DNA of 8,947 nucleotides from Desulfobacterales bacterium (GTDB taxonomy: Bacteria; Desulfobacterota; Desulfobulbia; Desulfobulbales; BM004), in contig JAUXHH010000058.1 of assembly GCA_030621655.1 (NCBI GenBank), positions 1 to 8,947 on the forward strand. Reading direction: 5' to 3'. Each line of letters opens with the position of its first letter. Position 1 is the first letter of the stretch. The position numbers and the translations under genes are program-made. This document shows positions 6,128 to 8,947 of this stretch, in pieces. The notes below the pieces were generated by a model, which saw nothing but the letters and a program-made list of their open reading frames with translations, ran no database searches and had not been told where the DNA came from.

Positions 6128-7120
6128 TTACGCGTTGATTTGTACATCTTCAAAATCTTCAAGCAGCTGTTCAGTATTTTCATAATACAGATTGGCACCA
6201 TTTGAAAAATGCAGAAGGATATAATTTAACGCATCCGGTACATACGGATAGATCTTCTGAATATTTGCCACCCGGTTATTGAAAATTATGTTCATATCCT
6301 CCGCTGCCAGATTCTGCAAAGCAGGCGCCTTTTCAGCAGTCAATTGCTGGATGGTGAGATCTCCGCCGCCGACCAGAAAAATAAGAATATTGCCCAGGCC
6401 GAACAAATCATACCCGAACATGCTGGCCATGTGAATATAGTCATAGTCGAAATCAATCCAGCGATAGCATTTGTTTTCCCGGTCATGCAGGATGTGGTCG
6501 CGCCTGATGTCACCGTGTTTATGGCCGTGGTCATGCAGGAACTTGATAGCCTCCACCAACCCGATAAATATTTTCAGAAGCCCGGGCAGGTGCTGAAAAA
6601 AATACTCCTCATGATCTTCATTGAGCCGGTAAACGATATCGTCAAGCTGTTTGCCGCGAATATTTTCTAATATCCTGATGATATTGCCAGCCTTATCCAG
6701 AACGGCTGTTCCCTGCATGAAATTAGGATGACCCTTTACCAGCTTGAGAATATCAGCCTCCTTGCCGGGACTGCGCACACATTTGAAGACAATGTCCCCT
6801 ATCCTGGCTTCAATCTCTTCATGAAAGACAAGTTTAATTATCTTGCGGCTGCCATTCAACAGATCAACGGCTTTTCTGACCCAGTACTTGGGTTCGTCAT
6901 CCAAACCGAAGCGCCCCTCCCGCATGTAGTTCAACATCAGATACGGAATTCCATCCAACACGCACACGTCATTATAATCAACATGAAAAAAATCGGAGGT
7001 ATCGGTAACGATCTTAAAACGCTGGGGCACAAACCTTGCGCCAAGCCTCTCTGCAATAAACTCCTTGAGTTGCGCCACACTATAAGTGCTGTCCATTGTC
7101 TTCTTTACTGATATGGCCAT
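6128..7120 (-). CDS. Atypical protein kinase-like (or APH-like) protein
   Basis: A 330-residue cytosolic protein with a kinase-like core. Visible landmarks: K96 in RKIIKLVF (beta-3 lysine), E121 in KEADILKLV (helix C), hinge LENIRGKQLDD (151-161), catalytic loop HGDIRRDHIL (202-211), metal-binding IDFDYDY (222-228) and helix F DLFGLGNIL (238-246). The catalytic Asp (D204) and metal Asp (D223) are kept. However HRD is HGD, the usual Asn is H209 and DFG is DFD. HGD and IDFD are also typical of aminoglycoside/choline-type kinases. No clear glycine-rich loop was seen. The N-terminal ~90 residues are not recognised. Start ATG at 7120 lacks a clear ribosome site; an alternative ATG at 7096 is possible. 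It lies 30 bases before usp, so a role in stress signalling is likely but unproven. Confidence 0.75.
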   Translation of the reverse strand: MAISVKKTMDSTYSVAQLKEFIAERLGARFVPQRFKIVTDTSDFFHVDYNDVCVLDGIPYLMLNYMREGRFGLDDEPKYWVRKAVDLLNGSRKIIKLVFHEEIEARIGDIVFKCVRSPGKEADILKLVKGHPNFMQGTAVLDKAGNIIRILENIRGKQLDDIVYRLNEDHEEYFFQHLPGLLKIFIGLVEAIKFLHDHGHKHGDIRRDHILHDRENKCYRWIDFDYDYIHMASMFGYDLFGLGNILIFLVGGGDLTIQQLTAEKAPALQNLAAEDMNIIFNNRVANIQKIYPYVPDALNYILLHFSNGANLYYENTEQLLEDFEDVQINA

Positions 7121-7160
7121 GCCATATTTTTAGCATATCTCATCGATGTTCACAAATCTC

Positions 7161-7169
7161 TTTATACCA
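7161..7169 (-). promoter_or_regulatory. Extended -10 promoter candidate for the kinase-usp cluster
   Basis: On the minus strand TGGTATAAA is an extended -10 (TG-n-TATAAA). An ATGACG, 4/6 to the -35 consensus, lies 15 bases further upstream. It is about 40 bases before the kinase start and just after the sat terminator, the right place for a new transcript to begin. Confidence 0.4.
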
Positions 7170-7202
7170 CCTTCATACAATCGTCATGGACGAGGAAGGA
7201 AA

Positions 7203-7238
7203 AAAAAGAGGAGATGCCGCAAGGCATCTCCTCTTTTT
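7203..7238 (-). terminator. Rho-independent terminator after sat
   Basis: A perfect 16-bp inverted repeat (7203-7218 with 7223-7238) closes on a 4-base loop. On the minus strand it ends in a run of seven T, so it terminates sat 26 bases after its stop codon. The plus strand also has five T, so it may work in both directions. Confidence 0.93.
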
Positions 7239-7264
7239 ACTAAAATATTAATCTGTAAAAAATT

Positions 7265-8545
7265 CTACTTCATTGTATCTCCACCAGCATGGCTCTGCAT
7301 TTTGACCTCAACCTTCTCGGTCAGGCCGGCATAGTATTCACGCAGGATAACCAGTACTTCGTCACGACCGAAATGATCAACCACCTCGGCACCCTCAGAA
7401 AGGGCCTTACGCAGCTTGGTGCCGGAAAGAATGACACGATCATCTTTACCGTGGTTGCAGGTTCTCAGGGAAGCCATGCCGTCACACTTGTGACAGTAGA
7501 AGGTCCAGTCGATCTTCAGCGGCTGGCAGAGCAAACTCTTGCCAGGATCATCACTGGTTGGGATTTCATCAAAGATATCCTGGGCATCGAACAGGCCGTA
7601 GAAGTCACCAACACCGGCATGGTCACGGCCGATGATCATCTTGGAGACTCCATAGTTCTGACGGAAGGTGGCATGCAGAAGACCTTCACGGGGACCGGCA
7701 TAACGCATATCAAGGGGATAACCGGCCTGGATGACGTTGTCTTTTACAAAATAATTATCAACCAGACATTCGATGGCTTTAACACGTACGTCAGCCGGGA
7801 TATCACCAGGCTTCAGATTGCCGATCAGGGAATGGATCAAAACACCGTCGCAGACTTCAATGGCGATCTTGGCCAGGAACTCGTGGGAACGGTGCATGGG
7901 GTTACGCAGCTGCAGAGCGGCAACGTCAGACCAGCCACGCTCTTCGAACATGGTGCGGACTTCGGCAGGGGTAAGATAGATACCCTTGTACTCTTCCGGA
8001 TACTCGCCCTCGGAAAGGACTTTAACCGGGCCGGCAAGGTTATACTCTTTCTGGGCCATGACCATCTGGACGCCGGGATGATCTTCCATGGCTATTTTCC
8101 AGAATACGTCATCAGCGCTCTCTTCACCTTTACCCTTGAAAACCTTCTCACATTCCCACTTCTTGTCAACGTCGGTCATCTCAGCCTTTTCGCTGACCTT
8201 CATGGTTGCAAAAACAGTACCTTCATGCTCCAGGGCAATTTCATCGCCCTCGTTAATATCGGCAGCGTCAGCAGCAGATACGTCAAGAGTTATCGGCACT
8301 GGCCAGAAGGTGCCGTCAGCCATGGTGTAATTCTCGCAGACGCCTTTCCAGTCTGCCTTGGTCATGAAACCATCAAGCGGGCTGAAGCCACCGATGCCCA
8401 TCATGATCAAGTCGCCTTTAGCGCGAGGACTAATCTGAACTTTTTTAAGACCTGCAGCTTTTTCGATTTCAGCTTCCAGATCGTTGCCATGCAGCAGGCA
8501 ACATACCAAACCTTTTCCGCCATGTGGTGCTACTAATTTCGACAT
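7265..8545 (-). CDS. sat: Sulfate adenylyltransferase (ATP sulfurylase), dissimilatory type
   Basis: Forms adenosine 5'-phosphosulfate (APS) and pyrophosphate from sulfate and ATP, the first cytosolic step of dissimilatory sulfate reduction (or the last step of sulfite oxidation in reverse). The 426-residue protein has all key motifs: QLRNPMHRSHE (212-222), the nucleotide-binding HxxH-like motif; GRDHAGVGDFYG (306-317); and SGTKLR (374-379). C351-x2-C354-x8-C363-x-H365 is a likely zinc site, as in thermophile and sulfate-reducer enzymes. There is no APS kinase domain, which fits a respiratory enzyme. ATG at 8545 has GGGAG 7 bases upstream. The gene is transcribed alone, with a consensus-like promoter and a strong terminator, consistent with high expression. 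Neither aprAB nor qmo is next to it in this window. Confidence 0.98.
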   Translation of the reverse strand: MSKLVAPHGGKGLVCCLLHGNDLEAEIEKAAGLKKVQISPRAKGDLIMMGIGGFSPLDGFMTKADWKGVCENYTMADGTFWPVPITLDVSAADAADINEGDEIALEHEGTVFATMKVSEKAEMTDVDKKWECEKVFKGKGEESADDVFWKIAMEDHPGVQMVMAQKEYNLAGPVKVLSEGEYPEEYKGIYLTPAEVRTMFEERGWSDVAALQLRNPMHRSHEFLAKIAIEVCDGVLIHSLIGNLKPGDIPADVRVKAIECLVDNYFVKDNVIQAGYPLDMRYAGPREGLLHATFRQNYGVSKMIIGRDHAGVGDFYGLFDAQDIFDEIPTSDDPGKSLLCQPLKIDWTFYCHKCDGMASLRTCNHGKDDRVILSGTKLRKALSEGAEVVDHFGRDEVLVILREYYAGLTEKVEVKMQSHAGGDTMK

Positions 8546-8627
8546 AACTTTTCTCCCTTATCAGTGAGTTGTAATGATATAAATGGACAGCATCTTAACT
8601 GAACCTTGATTCATTTTAGCGCCCAAC

Positions 8628-8654
8628 ATTATATAGTGGAGCGGGAATTGTCAA
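8628..8654 (-). promoter_or_regulatory. Sigma-70-type promoter of sat
   Basis: On the minus strand a perfect TTGACA (8649-8654) and a perfect TATAAT (8628-8633) are separated by 15 bases. Transcription would start near 8620, giving a leader of about 75 bases. The spacer is shorter than the optimal 17; CTTGAC read one base earlier gives 16. Confidence 0.65.
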
Positions 8655-8655
8655 G

Positions 8656-8947
8656 AAAAAAGTGGCCTCAATTTGGACCTGCGCCCGGAAGTTATATATT
8701 TCTACATGCAGCTCTATTTGCCCAATAGATGTGTTAGACTCAGGTATGCCAACACCCTAACAACTTGACAGTATTATATATTCCTAGTATTTTTTATATG
8801 AAACCAAAACAATTATTAAAATAATCAGTAATGCTTTAACACCTTTATGCTTTATCGATATCTGTTTGAAAAATTCTTTCTGCAAAATACCGGCACTCAT
8901 TATTGCTAGCCCGCATTTCTCACGAACATTTCAGCATTCAATAGTGA
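8656..8947. other. AT-rich non-coding tail upstream of sat
   Basis: About 290 bases beyond the sat promoter hold no convincing gene on either strand. Small inverted repeats are present: TCTATT/AATAGA (8713-8729) and TGTTAG/CTAACA (8732-8762). Only very short frames such as a 20-codon one from 8848 occur, without a ribosome binding site. The region probably serves as leader or promoter for a gene beyond the window. Confidence 0.5.
8765..8793 (+). promoter_or_regulatory. Possible plus-strand promoter pointing out of the window
   Basis: TTGACA at 8765-8770 is a perfect -35, followed after 17 bases by TATTTT (8788-8793), a 4/6 -10. In such AT-rich DNA chance matches are common. It would drive a gene to the right of the window, divergent from sat. 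Confidence 0.35.

Noticed and set aside
6728..7111. A 127-codon plus-strand frame opposite the kinase-like gene
   Set aside because: The sense-strand protein has kinase landmarks; the antisense frame has none.
7289..8536. A 415-codon open frame on the plus strand opposite sat
   Set aside because: It is a shadow of the sat gene, whose protein matches ATP sulfurylase along its whole length. The antisense protein shows no recognisable domain, and no promoter is evident for it.
8848..8910. A 20-codon plus-strand frame in the right-hand tail
   Set aside because: It has no ribosome binding site, is very short and shows no recognisable features.
1..8947. CRISPR arrays, tRNA genes, insertion sequences or phage remnants
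   Set aside because: No regularly spaced repeats, cloverleaf-like sequences, transposase or integrase motifs, or long terminal inverted repeats were seen.

Overview
The window looks like chromosomal DNA of a sulfate-reducing or sulfur-cycling member of the Desulfobacterota (former Deltaproteobacteria), possibly a Desulfobulbales-like lineage. The evidence is a 426-residue dissimilatory-type ATP sulfurylase behind a near-consensus promoter, moderate base composition, strong GGAGG-type ribosome binding sites, and a kinase/universal stress protein pair. The genus cannot be fixed from sequence alone. No rRNA, tRNA, CRISPR array, insertion sequence, integrase or phage gene was found.

Layout. At 1-360 (minus) lies the 5' end of a Kef/CPA2-type cation:proton antiporter, cut by the window edge. 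A 177-base divergent gap follows. At 538-2821 (plus) is a tightly overlapping three-gene operon: family 2 glycosyltransferase, FolE2-type GTP cyclohydrolase IB with a TTG start, and a cupin-fold protein; both junctions overlap by 4 bases. Converging on it from the minus strand (2843-3652) is a PP-loop ATP pyrophosphatase with two CxxC pairs. After a 193-base gap rich in inverted repeats, a second minus-strand cluster runs from 7120 down to 3846: kinase-like protein, universal stress protein, 3-dehydroquinate synthase (aroB) and a stand-alone RibD C-terminal-type reductase. A 16-bp terminator hairpin (7203-7238) separates this cluster from sat (7265-8545, minus). The last 290 bases are AT-rich and hold no convincing gene.

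How the parts fit. Sat activates sulfate to APS and is transcribed alone from its own promoter. AroB makes 3-dehydroquinate for aromatic amino acids and folate. FolE2 makes dihydroneopterin triphosphate for folate or deazapurines. The RibD-type reductase acts on a riboflavin intermediate or on a related pterin or pyrimidine. The kinase-like protein and the stress protein are adjacent and probably functionally linked.

The least explained parts are the glycosyltransferase-FolE2-cupin operon facing a PP-loop enzyme with TtcA-like cysteine spacing, and the atypical kinase (HGD...H and DFD motifs) next to a stress protein whose ribosome binding site sits in the loop of a perfect A/U hairpin. No new system is proven. 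These two places deserve a closer look.
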